Shown: one piece after another, positions 15,141 through 23,237 of the stretch | How the letters are laid out: each line of letters starts with the position of its first letter | Position numbering within the stretch: position 1 is the stretch's first letter | Source of the DNA: Kribbella monticola | Lineage (GTDB): Bacteria > Actinomycetota > Actinomycetes > Propionibacteriales > Kribbellaceae | Direction: 5' to 3' | Length of the DNA stretch: 64,000 nt | NCBI RefSeq assembly: GCF_003261635.1 | Contig: NZ_QFXK01000035.1 | Span: 124,001-188,000 of the forward strand | The notes under the pieces: generated by a model | The model's input: the letters and a program-made list of their open reading frames with translations, nothing else | What the model was told of the DNA's origin: nothing | Database searches by the model: none | Translations under genes and position numbers: made by a program

Positions 15141-16415
15141 TCAGACGGCCTCTGGCTGTCCTACCGCGGGTTCTTCCTGGCCGGCCATCGTGTCGATCAG
15201 CACACGGCGACGGGCCAGGACGGCCAGGCCGCCGACGAAGAAGCCGAGACCCTGGAAGATCAGCACCGGGATGACCCCGACGACGTCGCCGAGGATGCCG
15301 GCCGCGACGGTGCCGGTGAGCACCGCGAGCCCCTCGGCGGCGAAGAGCGCGCCGAACACCCGGCCGCGCGAGGCGTCGTCGGTGAGCCGCTGGAGCACCG
15401 TCATCATCCCGGCGATCAGGAAGGCCCCGGGCACTCCGACCAGGATCATGCAGACGAACGCCGGTACGACGCTGTGCCAGACCAGCGGGTAGCAGAACAT
15501 CACCAGGTCGATCAGCCCGAACAGCACCGCGCCGACGCCCCACATCTTCGCCGCCGGGAACCGCGACCCGACGGCCGCCGCGATCAGCCCGCCAACGATC
15601 CCGCCGACCGCCTGCGAGGAGGTGATCAGCCCGTACGTCGTACCGCTGCCGCCCAACTCGGTGCTCACGAACGGCGCGAACAAGGTGCTCATCGCTCCCT
15701 CGCCCACGCCGGTGACGAGTCCGAAGACGAAGACCAGCCGCAGCGCAGCACCGCCGACGCAGATCCGCAGTCCCTCCATCCACTCGGCCTTGATCCGCTG
15801 GATGGCGCTGGTGGTCTTCTCCACCACGATCTTGGTACCGCGATGGCGGACAGCGAACAACAGCCCCATCGCGGCCAGATAGGTGGCCGCGTCTGCCATC
15901 GCCAGCAGGGGAATCCCGCCGATCGCGGCCAGTACGCCGCCCAGCGCCGCGCCGATCAACCGGGCGATGTCGCTGGACTGGCTGTTCAGCGCGTTCGCCG
16001 TGACGAGCTGGCGCGACTCGACCAGCAGCGGAATCAGCGCCTGCTCGGCCGGCCGGAAAAATTGCTGCAGGCAACTTTGTGCGAGGACGACCAGGTAGAC
16101 CACCCAGATCGTGCTGCCGTCGTGCACCAGCAACAACGGCAGCAGGACCAAAGCATGCAGGAGGTTGGTGACGATCATCGTGCGGCGCCGGTCCCACCGG
16201 TCGACGAAGACGCCGGCCAGGGAGCCGAGCAGGAACAGTGGCAGGAACGACGAGAGCAGCAGTCCACCGGAGGCCAAGGTCGATCCGGTCAGTGCGTAGA
16301 CGTAGTACGCCAGGCCGATCCGCAGGGTCCAGTCGCCGGTGAGGGAGATCAGTCCGGCGGTCAGCACGAGCCGGTAGTCGCGTTGCCGGGCGAGCACCTC
16401 CCACAAGTTCTTCAT
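15141..16415 (-). CDS. MFS transporter (drug efflux-like)
   Basis: A 424-residue major facilitator protein with about twelve hydrophobic helices and no signal peptide. The loop 2-3 signature resembles the MFS motif A (GVFVDRWDRRRTMI, about residue 70). The sequence belongs to the enterobactin-exporter/macrolide-efflux-like MFS_3 group (FRPAEQALIPLLV and the following NALNSQSSDIARLIGAALGG are typical). Substrate unknown. The ATG at 16415 overlaps the ArsR-type regulator stop by four bases (ATGA), so the two are co-translated and the regulator very likely controls this exporter. A much longer frame upstream is a shadow. Confidence 0.9.
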   Translation of the reverse strand: MKNLWEVLARQRDYRLVLTAGLISLTGDWTLRIGLAYYVYALTGSTLASGGLLLSSFLPLFLLGSLAGVFVDRWDRRRTMIVTNLLHALVLLPLLLVHDGSTIWVVYLVVLAQSCLQQFFRPAEQALIPLLVESRQLVTANALNSQSSDIARLIGAALGGVLAAIGGIPLLAMADAATYLAAMGLLFAVRHRGTKIVVEKTTSAIQRIKAEWMEGLRICVGGAALRLVFVFGLVTGVGEGAMSTLFAPFVSTELGGSGTTYGLITSSQAVGGIVGGLIAAAVGSRFPAAKMWGVGAVLFGLIDLVMFCYPLVWHSVVPAFVCMILVGVPGAFLIAGMMTVLQRLTDDASRGRVFGALFAAEGLAVLTGTVAAGILGDVVGVIPVLIFQGLGFFVGGLAVLARRRVLIDTMAGQEEPAVGQPEAV

Positions 16416-17017
16416 GGGCCGGTTTCTTCCGGCGCGACCGTGACGATGCGGGTGATGTCGACCAGCCGGCTGCCGGGCGGACGCGTGGACTTGTCGTCGA
16501 TCGGCCGTTCGTCGATGTAGCGCTGCAGCAGTCCGCTGATCTGCCGCTCCAACTCGGCCAGCTCCTCGCCGGTGAGGTAGATGCCGGTGTGGCCGATGCC
16601 GGCGTTCTCCCACCAGATCGGTTCTTCGCCGGCCCGCCGCTGCTGCCAGTCGGCCAGCGCGCCCAGCGCCCGCTCGGCGATCAACTGCTCCAGTACGTCG
16701 GCTGCCGCGGTCGCCTCCGGGCTCAGGCCCACCTCGCGCCACGACTGTGAGGTCGAGACCAGCCGCCAGGGCCGCTCCCGGTTGTCCTTGCCCGGCGCCG
16801 CTTCGACGAAGTCGTACTTCGCCAGCTGCCGCAGGTGATGCGAGGCCAATGCCTGGCTGATCCCGAGCCGGCGGGCCGCATCGGCCGCCGTCAGCGGGCC
16901 CTCCTTGCCGAGCAGGGCCTGCAGGTCCAGCCGGACCGGGTGCGCCATCGCCCGGATGGCCAGCGGATCGTCCAGCAGCCGCCGCCTGCGCGGGTCCTCC
17001 GAGGATTCCAAAGACAT
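16412..17017 (-). CDS. ArsR-type winged-helix regulator of the MFS gene
   Basis: A 201-residue regulator. Residues about 15-90 form an ArsR/HTH_20 winged helix (DPLAIRAMAHPVRLDLQALL, AADAARRLGISQALASHHLRQL, YDFVEAAPG); no metal-binding CxC motif is present, so it is not a classical metal sensor. The C-terminal 100 residues are helical and probably bind ligand. I prefer the ATG at 17017 over 17047 because the start region overlaps an inverted repeat that looks like an autoregulatory operator; CATATT lies six bases upstream as a possible weak -10. First gene of a two-gene operon with the MFS exporter. Confidence 0.87.
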   Translation of the reverse strand: MSLESSEDPRRRRLLDDPLAIRAMAHPVRLDLQALLGKEGPLTAADAARRLGISQALASHHLRQLAKYDFVEAAPGKDNRERPWRLVSTSQSWREVGLSPEATAAADVLEQLIAERALGALADWQQRRAGEEPIWWENAGIGHTGIYLTGEELAELERQISGLLQRYIDERPIDDKSTRPPGSRLVDITRIVTVAPEETGP

Positions 17018-17067
17018 GCTTGGAATATGACGCGCGACAGAACGCATGTCAAGCCGTTGCTTGGAAT
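17005..17067. promoter_or_regulatory. Candidate operator repeats of the ArsR-type regulator
   Basis: ATTCCAAAG (17005-17013) and GCTTGGAAT (17018-17026) form an inverted repeat with TTGGAAT half-sites across the start codon. A second GCTTGGAAT copy lies at 17059-17067, 41 bases (about four helical turns) away. Three half-sites around the start are what cooperative autorepression would need. Assignment to this regulator is inferred. Confidence 0.5.
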
Positions 17068-17077
17068 GCCCCCGGAC

Positions 17078-18304
17078 TCAGCGCTTCTTGGTCGACTTTT
17101 CCTTGGGTTCCTTGGGCGTCTTCGGGTGGCCCTTGGTCTTGCCCGGTTCCGCTGGTCCGTGGGTCGGTCGGCTGGTGGCCGGCGGCTTGACCGGCCGGTT
17201 GGTGATCGGCGCGGTGGTCGGCGGCCGCGTGGTACGGACCGTCGGTGGATGAGTGGTGACCGCGGCAGGCGTCGTACGAGGTGTGGACGGCGGTGTCGAC
17301 GGCAGGAGATCGGTCGCCGGAAGATTGCCGAGATCAGGGCCGAGCAGTACTGCGAGCGCGATCGCCGCGGCGGCGGCGGTCACTGCCGCGGCGCCGGCCA
17401 GCACGCCTCGCCTGGACCCACCGAGGACGGTCGCCGGAACGGTCGGGGCCTCGGCGGTCCGCGGTTCGAGCGGGGCGATCTCCGCGCCGGACGCGATGGC
17501 GGCGGCGGTCGGCCGCTGCTCCGGGTCCTTGGCGAGCATCCGGAACAGCAGCGTCTCGCACGGGCCGGCGAGCTCGGGGCGCAGGCCGCTCGGCGGGGCC
17601 GGGTCGACCTCGACGTGCTGGTACATGATCGAAGCGGGGTCCTCGGCCATGAACGGTGGATGGCCGGTGAGGAGCTGGTAGAGAACACAGCCGAGCGCGT
17701 AGACATCCGAGGCCGGGCCGGCCGGGCGGCCGAGGGCGCGTTCGGGAGCAAGGTAGAAGCTGGTGCCGACGACCTGGCCGGTCGCGGTCAGCGTGGTGGT
17801 GGTGTCGGCGAGGAAGCGGGCGATGCCGAAGTCGGCCACCTTGACGGTGCCGCCGGGGCCGAGCAGCAGGTTCCCCGGTTTGATGTCGCGGTGGACGATG
17901 TTCTCCCGATGTGCCGCGGCCAGCCCGGCCGCTGCCTGCCGGACGATGTCCAGCGCGTCGTCGGCCGGGAGCGGGCCGTTCGACCGGAGTTCTTCCGCGA
18001 CCGAGCGGCCCTCGACCAGTTCCATCACCAGGAAGTAGCCGTCGTCGTGCTCGCCGAAGTCGAGTGCCGCCACGACGTGTTCGTCGCTCAGCAGGGCAGC
18101 GGCATGGGCTTCCCGCCGGAAGCGTGCCGCGGCCATGTCGTCCTGACGGTTGGGCAGCAGGAACTTGACTGCGACCTCACGCCCGAGGAGTTCGTCCGTA
18201 CCGCGATAGACGGCACCCATTCCGCCGCGGCCGAGGGGCGAGCCCAGCCTGTAGCGATCAGCAACCAGCATCGCACCCGGGTACCCACCGGATGCCCCGG
18301 CCAT
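17078..18304 (-). CDS. Hanks-type serine/threonine protein kinase
   Basis: About 408 residues. The kinase domain covers roughly residues 15-270 with all key motifs: glycine loop GRGGMG, the VAVKF lysine, catalytic HRDIKPGN, DFG and SFYLAPE. A single membrane helix follows (about 300-322; GVLAGAAAVTAAAAAIALAVLL), then an external Pro/Thr-rich tail of about 85 residues that ends in a Lys-rich stretch (KTKGHPKTPKEPKEKSTKKR). There are no PASTA repeats, so it is not a PknB-type muropeptide sensor. The start at ATG 18304 is tentative; ATG 18271 (MLVADRYRLG) is an equally good alternative, and neither has a strong Shine-Dalgarno. The target is unknown. Confidence 0.92.
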   Translation of the reverse strand: MAGASGGYPGAMLVADRYRLGSPLGRGGMGAVYRGTDELLGREVAVKFLLPNRQDDMAAARFRREAHAAALLSDEHVVAALDFGEHDDGYFLVMELVEGRSVAEELRSNGPLPADDALDIVRQAAAGLAAAHRENIVHRDIKPGNLLLGPGGTVKVADFGIARFLADTTTTLTATGQVVGTSFYLAPERALGRPAGPASDVYALGCVLYQLLTGHPPFMAEDPASIMYQHVEVDPAPPSGLRPELAGPCETLLFRMLAKDPEQRPTAAAIASGAEIAPLEPRTAEAPTVPATVLGGSRRGVLAGAAAVTAAAAAIALAVLLGPDLGNLPATDLLPSTPPSTPRTTPAAVTTHPPTVRTTRPPTTAPITNRPVKPPATSRPTHGPAEPGKTKGHPKTPKEPKEKSTKKR

Positions 18305-18320
18305 GCGGCTCAGCCCCGGC

Positions 18321-19148
18321 TCACCTGTGGCCGGCCAGCCAGGGCAGGACAACGCCGATCTCGTCGAAGATGGTGAAATGGCTGGCCCCAGGAGCCAGCC
18401 GCAGCTCGGCCGTCGGGCAGTGCGCGGCCAGCCAGGCGCCGTGGGAGGCCGGAATGATGCGGTCCCGTTCGCCGTGCAGCAGCAGGATCGGGGCCTCGAT
18501 CGTGGTCGGGTCGCAGCCCCACGGGGTGACGTAGGAGATGTCGTCGTCGATCAGACCGTACGGACCGGCGTCGAGACCATGGCTCGCCACCGAACCGAGC
18601 CAGCCCCATTCACCTTCGAAGAGCGCGAAGTCGTCCTTGGTGAACTCCGGGTCGTACTCGACACCGGAGGCTTCGTGCGCGGCCTTCACCTCGCGTCCAC
18701 CCAGGGCCGCGCGCAGCGAGGCGACGCCCGACGGGACCATCCCGTCGAACCAGTCCAGCCCCTGTACGCCGTACGGCGCGATCGCGGCGAGGGTGACGGC
18801 CGCGGTGACCCGATCGCCCAAAGCGGCGGCGCAGCCGAGCGCGTACGAGCCGCCGCCGGAGTAGCCGGCGACCGCGAACCGGGCGATCCCGAGCTCATCG
18901 GCGACGGCCGCCGCGTCGCCCGCGACCGAGGCCATCGTCCGGCCGGGAGCAGGCGAGGAACCGCCGTACCCGGGCCGGTCGAACGAGATCCAGCGGACGC
19001 CGAGCCGCTCGCTCTCGGTCAGCAGGGGAGCAGGCGGCGCCCCGAGGTTCGGCGTGCCGTGGTTCCAGAAGACGGGCAGATCGCCGCTGCCGGTGTCGTA
19101 GACGTGCAGGGTGCGGCCGTCGCTCAACCGGAGGTCGTTCTCTTGCAT
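18321..19148 (-). CDS. Alpha/beta hydrolase
   Basis: A 275-residue alpha/beta-hydrolase-fold protein. It has the oxyanion HGTP motif near residue 31, the nucleophile elbow GYSGGG (Ser near residue 94), an acidic residue in LLHGERDRIIP and the catalytic His in GASHF close to the C-terminus, so the Ser-Asp-His triad appears complete. A cap region lies between about 130 and 205. Substrate unknown. The ATG at 19148 is preferred to GTG 19157 because TAAGGT lies seven bases before it, consistent with a leaderless mRNA. It is just upstream of the Ser/Thr kinase on the same strand, possibly co-transcribed. Confidence 0.9.
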   Translation of the reverse strand: MQENDLRLSDGRTLHVYDTGSGDLPVFWNHGTPNLGAPPAPLLTESERLGVRWISFDRPGYGGSSPAPGRTMASVAGDAAAVADELGIARFAVAGYSGGGSYALGCAAALGDRVTAAVTLAAIAPYGVQGLDWFDGMVPSGVASLRAALGGREVKAAHEASGVEYDPEFTKDDFALFEGEWGWLGSVASHGLDAGPYGLIDDDISYVTPWGCDPTTIEAPILLLHGERDRIIPASHGAWLAAHCPTAELRLAPGASHFTIFDEIGVVLPWLAGHR

Positions 19149-19155
19149 GGCGTTC

Positions 19156-19161
19156 ACCTTA
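19156..19161 (-). promoter_or_regulatory. -10 box for leaderless hydrolase gene
   Basis: Minus-strand TAAGGT is followed by seven bases and the ATG at 19148. The alternative upstream GTG would overlap this box. Confidence 0.45.
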
Positions 19162-19311
19162 GAGTCGCTGCGGGTGGGTCAGCCCGTACGTCGTACTCGG
19201 GTCCGGCCGGTCGACATTTGGCCCATTTCTGGGAAAACCGCGCGTTTGTCGAGAAGGTCCGCAGGCCTCCGACCTCGGCTGCAAGGATCCACTCGACCGA
19301 AAGGACCTGTC

Positions 19312-19695
19312 GTGAAGTACTTGTTGTTGATCCACAGCAACCCGGTGACCTGGGGACATCCCTCCTTCCTGCACGCCGAGGAGGGGATCAAACTGCCGAA
19401 GTCGGCTCGCGTGGCGCTGACCGCGCAGCTCGACGGCCTGATCGCCGAACTCAAGGAAAGAGGCGAACTGGTCGCGCTCGAACCGCTCGCCGCGCCCAAG
19501 ACCACGAAGGTGGTCCGCGTCCGCGAGGGCGTCCGGGCGGTCACCGACGGCCCGTACTCCGAGGCGAAGGAGCAACTGGCCGGCTTCTTCCTGATCGACG
19601 TCGACTCGCCCGAGCGGGCCGAGGAGGTCGCGGCCCGGATTCCCGAGGCGCAGTTCTTCGCCGTGGAGCTGCGCCCGATCGACGACCTCAGCTGA
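19312..19695 (+). CDS. YCII-related domain protein
   Basis: A 127-residue protein matching the YCII-like (DGPF/PhnB-associated) family: it opens with KYLLLIHSNP, has the conserved TDGPYSEAKEQLAGFFLID segment around residues 80-98, and ends with AEEVAARIPEAQF. Members are small ferredoxin-like dimers often encoded beside ECF sigma factors, and the biochemical role is unsettled. A conserved His/Asp pair (His9, Asp82 region) may form the active site, as proposed for YciI. AAAGGA six to seven bases upstream supports the GTG at 19312. The gene ends just before a bidirectional terminator. Confidence 0.85.
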   Translation: MKYLLLIHSNPVTWGHPSFLHAEEGIKLPKSARVALTAQLDGLIAELKERGELVALEPLAAPKTTKVVRVREGVRAVTDGPYSEAKEQLAGFFLIDVDSPERAEEVAARIPEAQFFAVELRPIDDLS

Positions 19696-19709
19696 CAGCA
19701 CCACGACGA

Positions 19710-19744
19710 CTCTGTACTACGGGCCGGCCACCCGTAGTACAGAG
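19710..19744. terminator. Bidirectional hairpin terminator
   Basis: CTCTGTACTACGGG and its exact complement flank a seven-base loop (CCGGCCA), giving a perfect 14-bp stem between two convergent genes. There is no T-run, as is usual for actinobacterial terminators. The flanks CACCA and TGGTG could lengthen the stem. Confidence 0.8.
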
Positions 19745-19752
19745 TGGTGGAG

Positions 19753-20790
19753 CTAGCTGACCAGGCGGGCGTGGTTGGCGCGGGTGGCCAAGGCCGGGTC
19801 GAGGGCGCCGAGGGCCAACCAGGTCGCGCCCCCGACGCCGTCGCGGGCGGTCAGTACCTCGCCGTCGAAGTGCTCGTGAATGTTTTGCCGAAGCAACCGC
19901 CCCACCGGAGACGATTCCCCGGCCACACTGCCGGCCAGCACCAGTGGGCCGTTGTCCGACGTTGTCCTGAGCCGGCTGACCGTTTCTATGAGCAGTTCGG
20001 CTGCGCGTTTCACCAAGGCGTGGGCGGTCTTGTCGTTCTGGTCGTACGCCGCCACGACCGTGCGGGCCAGTTCGGCCAGCATCACCGGTGGACGGTTGTT
20101 GACGGTGCGAACCAGCTCGTCACGCAGGTTGTCGTACCCCTCACGCTCCGCAGCGACCCGGAGTCCGGGGTCGGTGAGAGTGGCTGCCACCACGGCTTCG
20201 CCGAGGATGCCGAGCGGTTCCCGCAGATCGATGGATTGCAACACACTGCGCATTGCTTCCCGGCCGAGCCAGAAGCCGGATCCGTCGTCGCCGAGCAGCC
20301 AGCCGTGACCGCCGACGGTGCGGACCAGCGCGTGGTCGTGCACCAGGCCGACATTGCTGCCCGTCCCCGCGATCAGCACGGTGCCGTCCGGCTCAGGCGT
20401 GCCGGAGGCGAAGGCGATCTCCAGGTCGCCGATGTACCGCGGGTCGCAGACCAGGCCGGCACCGCTCCAGGCGGCGTCGAACTGGGCCCGGATGCCGGGG
20501 TTGGACAGCGCCGGACCGCCCGCCATACCGATCACCGCCGTCCTGACCAGCTGGGCGTCGATGCCGTCCAGAGCCTGGTGAATCGCCTGACCGAAGTTGG
20601 CCGCGGCGCTCGCGGGGTGGCTGGTCGGATTTCCGCCGGCCGCGGCCCCGCGGCCGATTACGTTGCCTTCATGGTCCGCGATCACGATCCGGGTGGAGGT
20701 GCCGCCGAGGTCGCCGCCCAGCACCAGTGCGGAGGCTGGCATCAAGACCACTGGGTCCCCAGGTTCGGGGACCGGCCGTTCGAGCGACAT
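19753..20790 (-). CDS. BadF/BadG-type sugar kinase (GlcNAc kinase-like)
   Basis: A 345-residue ASKHA-fold kinase. The first phosphate motif GGDLGGTSTRIVIAD is at about 24-38, GTGSNV near 140 and the characteristic GDDGSGFWLGREA at about 165, as in eukaryotic-type N-acetylglucosamine kinases and BadF/BadG ATPases. It would phosphorylate an amino sugar at C6 with ATP. The ATG at 20790 is preceded by TTGGAG. It is divergent from the SIS gene and ABC importer, and the four genes read as one catabolic unit: import, phosphorylation, then SIS-type conversion. The substrate (GlcNAc, MurNAc or a related sugar) is inferred from neighbours. Confidence 0.88.
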   Translation of the reverse strand: MSLERPVPEPGDPVVLMPASALVLGGDLGGTSTRIVIADHEGNVIGRGAAAGGNPTSHPASAAANFGQAIHQALDGIDAQLVRTAVIGMAGGPALSNPGIRAQFDAAWSGAGLVCDPRYIGDLEIAFASGTPEPDGTVLIAGTGSNVGLVHDHALVRTVGGHGWLLGDDGSGFWLGREAMRSVLQSIDLREPLGILGEAVVAATLTDPGLRVAAEREGYDNLRDELVRTVNNRPPVMLAELARTVVAAYDQNDKTAHALVKRAAELLIETVSRLRTTSDNGPLVLAGSVAGESSPVGRLLRQNIHEHFDGEVLTARDGVGGATWLALGALDPALATRANHARLVS

Positions 20791-20999
20791 AGGCAATGCT
20801 CCAAACTGCTCATAAGAGGCTAGGCGTGAACAACAACAAGCAAGGTCACGCAACGGTCCCGATCTGGAGGGAAGAGTGAGATGAGCCTTGACTTTAGCTG
20901 CCAGGTGAGAAAAGTTCTGTCCAGCAAACCGCAAACATGCGCACTTGTCGGCACTAGGTGTGTCGTGGTGAACACATTAGTCAAGGGGTGGGGCCTCTG
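20791..20999. promoter_or_regulatory. Divergent control region of the amino-sugar module
   Basis: 209 bases between the kinase and SIS gene starts. A plus-strand TTGACT (20888-20893) overlaps a minus-strand TAAAGT (complement of 20891-20896) that could serve as -35 and -10 for opposite promoters. I looked for a DasR-type TGGTCTAGACCA palindrome and found none, so control by a DasR homologue is not supported here. Confidence 0.3.
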
Positions 21000-21797
21000 A
21001 TGGCCAGCACGACAGACGGCAGCACCGGCGCCGACGGGACGAACCCGGGCGTGAGTGCGCAGTCCTATGTTCATGCGCTGACGCCGATCCTGGCGGCCGT
21101 GACCGAGCAGGCCGACGGCCCGATCCGGGCCGCCGCGGACCTGGTCACCGCTTCCCTGCGCGCGAACGGCGTCATCCAGGCCTTCGGGTCGGGCCACTCC
21201 GAAGCACTCGCGATGGAGATCGCCGGCCGCGCCGGCGGGCTGATCGCGACGAACCGGATCGCGCTGCGCGATCTGGTGCTGCTCGGGGGCGAGCCGCCCG
21301 AACTGCTCCGCGACGGCGAGCTCGAGCGCAACCCGTCGTACTCACGCAAGCTCTACGAACTGTCGGCCGCCCGCCCCGGCGACCTGTTCGTGATCGCGTC
21401 GAACTCCGGCGTGAACGGCTCGATCGTCGAGCTGGCCACCGTCGTGAAGGAAAAAGGACACCCGCTGATCGCGATCACCTCGCTGCAGCACACCAGCGGG
21501 GTCGACTCGCGGCATCCGTCGGGGAAGAAACTGATCGACTTCGCCGACGTGGTGCTCGACAACCATGCGCCGTACGGCGATTCTGTGCTGGAGCTACCCG
21601 ACGGCGGCAAGGTCTGCGCCGTGTCGTCCATCACTGCTGCGCTGATCGCGCAGATGCTGGTGGCCGAGGTACTGCGACGGTTCACCGAGGCCGGCGAGAC
21701 CCCACCGGTCTACCTGTCCGCGAACATCCCGGGCGGCGACGACCACAACCACGCCCTTGAAGCCCAGTACGCCGGCCGGATCCGTCGTACTGCTTGA
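21000..21797 (+). CDS. SIS-domain sugar isomerase-like protein (UPF0309 type)
   Basis: A 265-residue protein with one SIS phosphosugar-binding domain. The sugar-phosphate loop is GSGHSEALAMEIAGRAGG at about 60-77, with a second binding segment IASNSGVNGSIVELA near 130; HTSGVDSRHPSGKK and LDNHAPYGD complete the fold. The closest description I can give is the UPF0309 group of SIS proteins, which accompany amino-sugar transporters. It may interconvert or deaminate the phosphorylated sugar made by the divergent kinase, but no reaction is established. Start at ATG 21000; in-frame GTG codons further upstream are alternatives. It is first in a four-gene operon with the ABC importer. Confidence 0.85.
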   Translation: MASTTDGSTGADGTNPGVSAQSYVHALTPILAAVTEQADGPIRAAADLVTASLRANGVIQAFGSGHSEALAMEIAGRAGGLIATNRIALRDLVLLGGEPPELLRDGELERNPSYSRKLYELSAARPGDLFVIASNSGVNGSIVELATVVKEKGHPLIAITSLQHTSGVDSRHPSGKKLIDFADVVLDNHAPYGDSVLELPDGGKVCAVSSITAALIAQMLVAEVLRRFTEAGETPPVYLSANIPGGDDHNHALEAQYAGRIRRTA

Positions 21798-21821
21798 AAC
21801 ACTCCTTGGAAGGCGGGACCA

Positions 21822-23237
21822 ATGACCACTCCCAACATGTCGCGGCGCCTGTTCCTGCAGCGCGCAGCGGTCGGCACCTTGATGGCGACCGGCGGCAGCA
21901 CGCTGCTCGCGGCCTGTGCCAGCAGCGGCAGCGACGACAACGGTTCCTCCGGTGGCGGCGCCGACAAGACGGCCGACAACCCGTTCGGCATGGCGGACAA
22001 GGCGACCGTCGACGCGGTGATCTTCAACGGTGGCTACGGCTACGACTACGTGTCGTTCGCGGCTGACATCGCCCAGAAGAAGCACGCGGGCTCGACGTTC
22101 AAGGTCGCCCCGTCGACCCAGATCGCCCAGCAGCTGCAGCCGCGCTTCGTCGGCGGCAACCCGCCGGACCTAATCGACAACTCCGGCGCGAACCAGATCG
22201 GCTTCAACACGATCCTGGACCAGCTGGCGACGCTGGACGACGTCTTCGAGGCCAACAACTACGAGGGCACGAAGATCGCCGACACCCTGTACCCCGGCGC
22301 CAAGAACCCGGGCACGTTCGACGGCAAGTTCGTCGCGATGAACTACGTGCTCACGCTCTACGGCCTGTGGTACTCCGACAGCCTGTTCAAGGAGAACGGC
22401 TGGGAGCCGCCGAAGACCTACGACGCGCTGCTCGACCTCGGCGCCAAGGCGAAGGCGAAGGGCAAGTACCTGTTCGTCTGGGGCAAGGAAGCCGCGACCT
22501 ACTACCACACCCTGGCCGTCGACTCCGCGATCAAGGAGGGTGGCGACGAGGTCCGGCTGGCGCTGGAGAACCTCAAGGACAAGTGCTGGTCGCTGCCGCA
22601 GCTCCAGGGTGTCTTCAAGGCCATGGAGACCATGGTCAAGAACGGCTACTTCGTCCCCGGTGGTGCCGGTACCCAGTTCACCGCCGCCCAGGCGAAGTGG
22701 AGCAACGACCAGCAGGCCATCCTCTACCCCTCGGGCTCGTGGATCGAGAACGAGATGAAGAAGGCCACCAAGGCCGGCTTCAACATGAAGGGCATCCCGG
22801 AGCCGACCCTGACCGACAGCCCGAAGCTGCCGTACGAGTCGCTGCGCAGCGCGGCCGGTGAGCCGTTCATCGTCCCGGCCAAGGGCAAGAACGTTGCCGG
22901 CGGCAAGGAGCTGCTCCGGGCCATGCTGTCCAAGGAGGCGGCGACCAACTTCGCCAAGACGCGGCTCGCGCCGACCATCGTCAAGGGCCTGGTGCCCGCC
23001 GACGGCTTCGGTTCGACCGCGCTGCAGTCGCAGACCGCGATGCTGGACGCGGCCGGTACGAACATCTTCGACTACCAGGTCTTCGGCCTGTACGGCATGA
23101 ACACCGACCAGCTCGTGGTCTGGAACTCGTTCCTGTCCGGCCAGACCGACGCGGCCGGCCTGACGAAGGGCCTGCAGCAGATCACGGACAAGGTGCGCAA
23201 CGACAGCTCCGTCAAGAAGATCCCGGTCAACAAGTGA
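21822..23237 (+). CDS. ngcE: NgcE-like GlcNAc/chitobiose-binding lipoprotein
   Basis: A 471-residue ABC substrate-binding protein. The N-terminus has a twin-arginine motif (SRRLFLQRAA) and a lipobox (LLAACAS), so it is exported folded by Tat and anchored as a lipoprotein. The body matches the NgcE branch of family-1 sugar binders: NPFGMADKATVDAVIFNGGYG, the QLQPRFVGGNPPDLIDNSG region and LRAMLSKEAATNFA. NgcE of Streptomyces binds N-acetylglucosamine and N,N'-diacetylchitobiose. GGAAGG precedes the ATG by about nine bases. It is followed, with 4-base overlaps, by two permease genes; no ATPase is encoded, so an MsiK-like shared ATPase elsewhere is expected. Confidence 0.9.
   Translation: MTTPNMSRRLFLQRAAVGTLMATGGSTLLAACASSGSDDNGSSGGGADKTADNPFGMADKATVDAVIFNGGYGYDYVSFAADIAQKKHAGSTFKVAPSTQIAQQLQPRFVGGNPPDLIDNSGANQIGFNTILDQLATLDDVFEANNYEGTKIADTLYPGAKNPGTFDGKFVAMNYVLTLYGLWYSDSLFKENGWEPPKTYDALLDLGAKAKAKGKYLFVWGKEAATYYHTLAVDSAIKEGGDEVRLALENLKDKCWSLPQLQGVFKAMETMVKNGYFVPGGAGTQFTAAQAKWSNDQQAILYPSGSWIENEMKKATKAGFNMKGIPEPTLTDSPKLPYESLRSAAGEPFIVPAKGKNVAGGKELLRAMLSKEAATNFAKTRLAPTIVKGLVPADGFGSTALQSQTAMLDAAGTNIFDYQVFGLYGMNTDQLVVWNSFLSGQTDAAGLTKGLQQITDKVRNDSSVKKIPVNK

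Noticed and set aside
20791-20999. DasR operator in the amino-sugar control region
   Set aside because: No TGGTCTAGACCA-like palindrome could be found on either strand here or in the gaps at 21798-21821 and 25120-25201.
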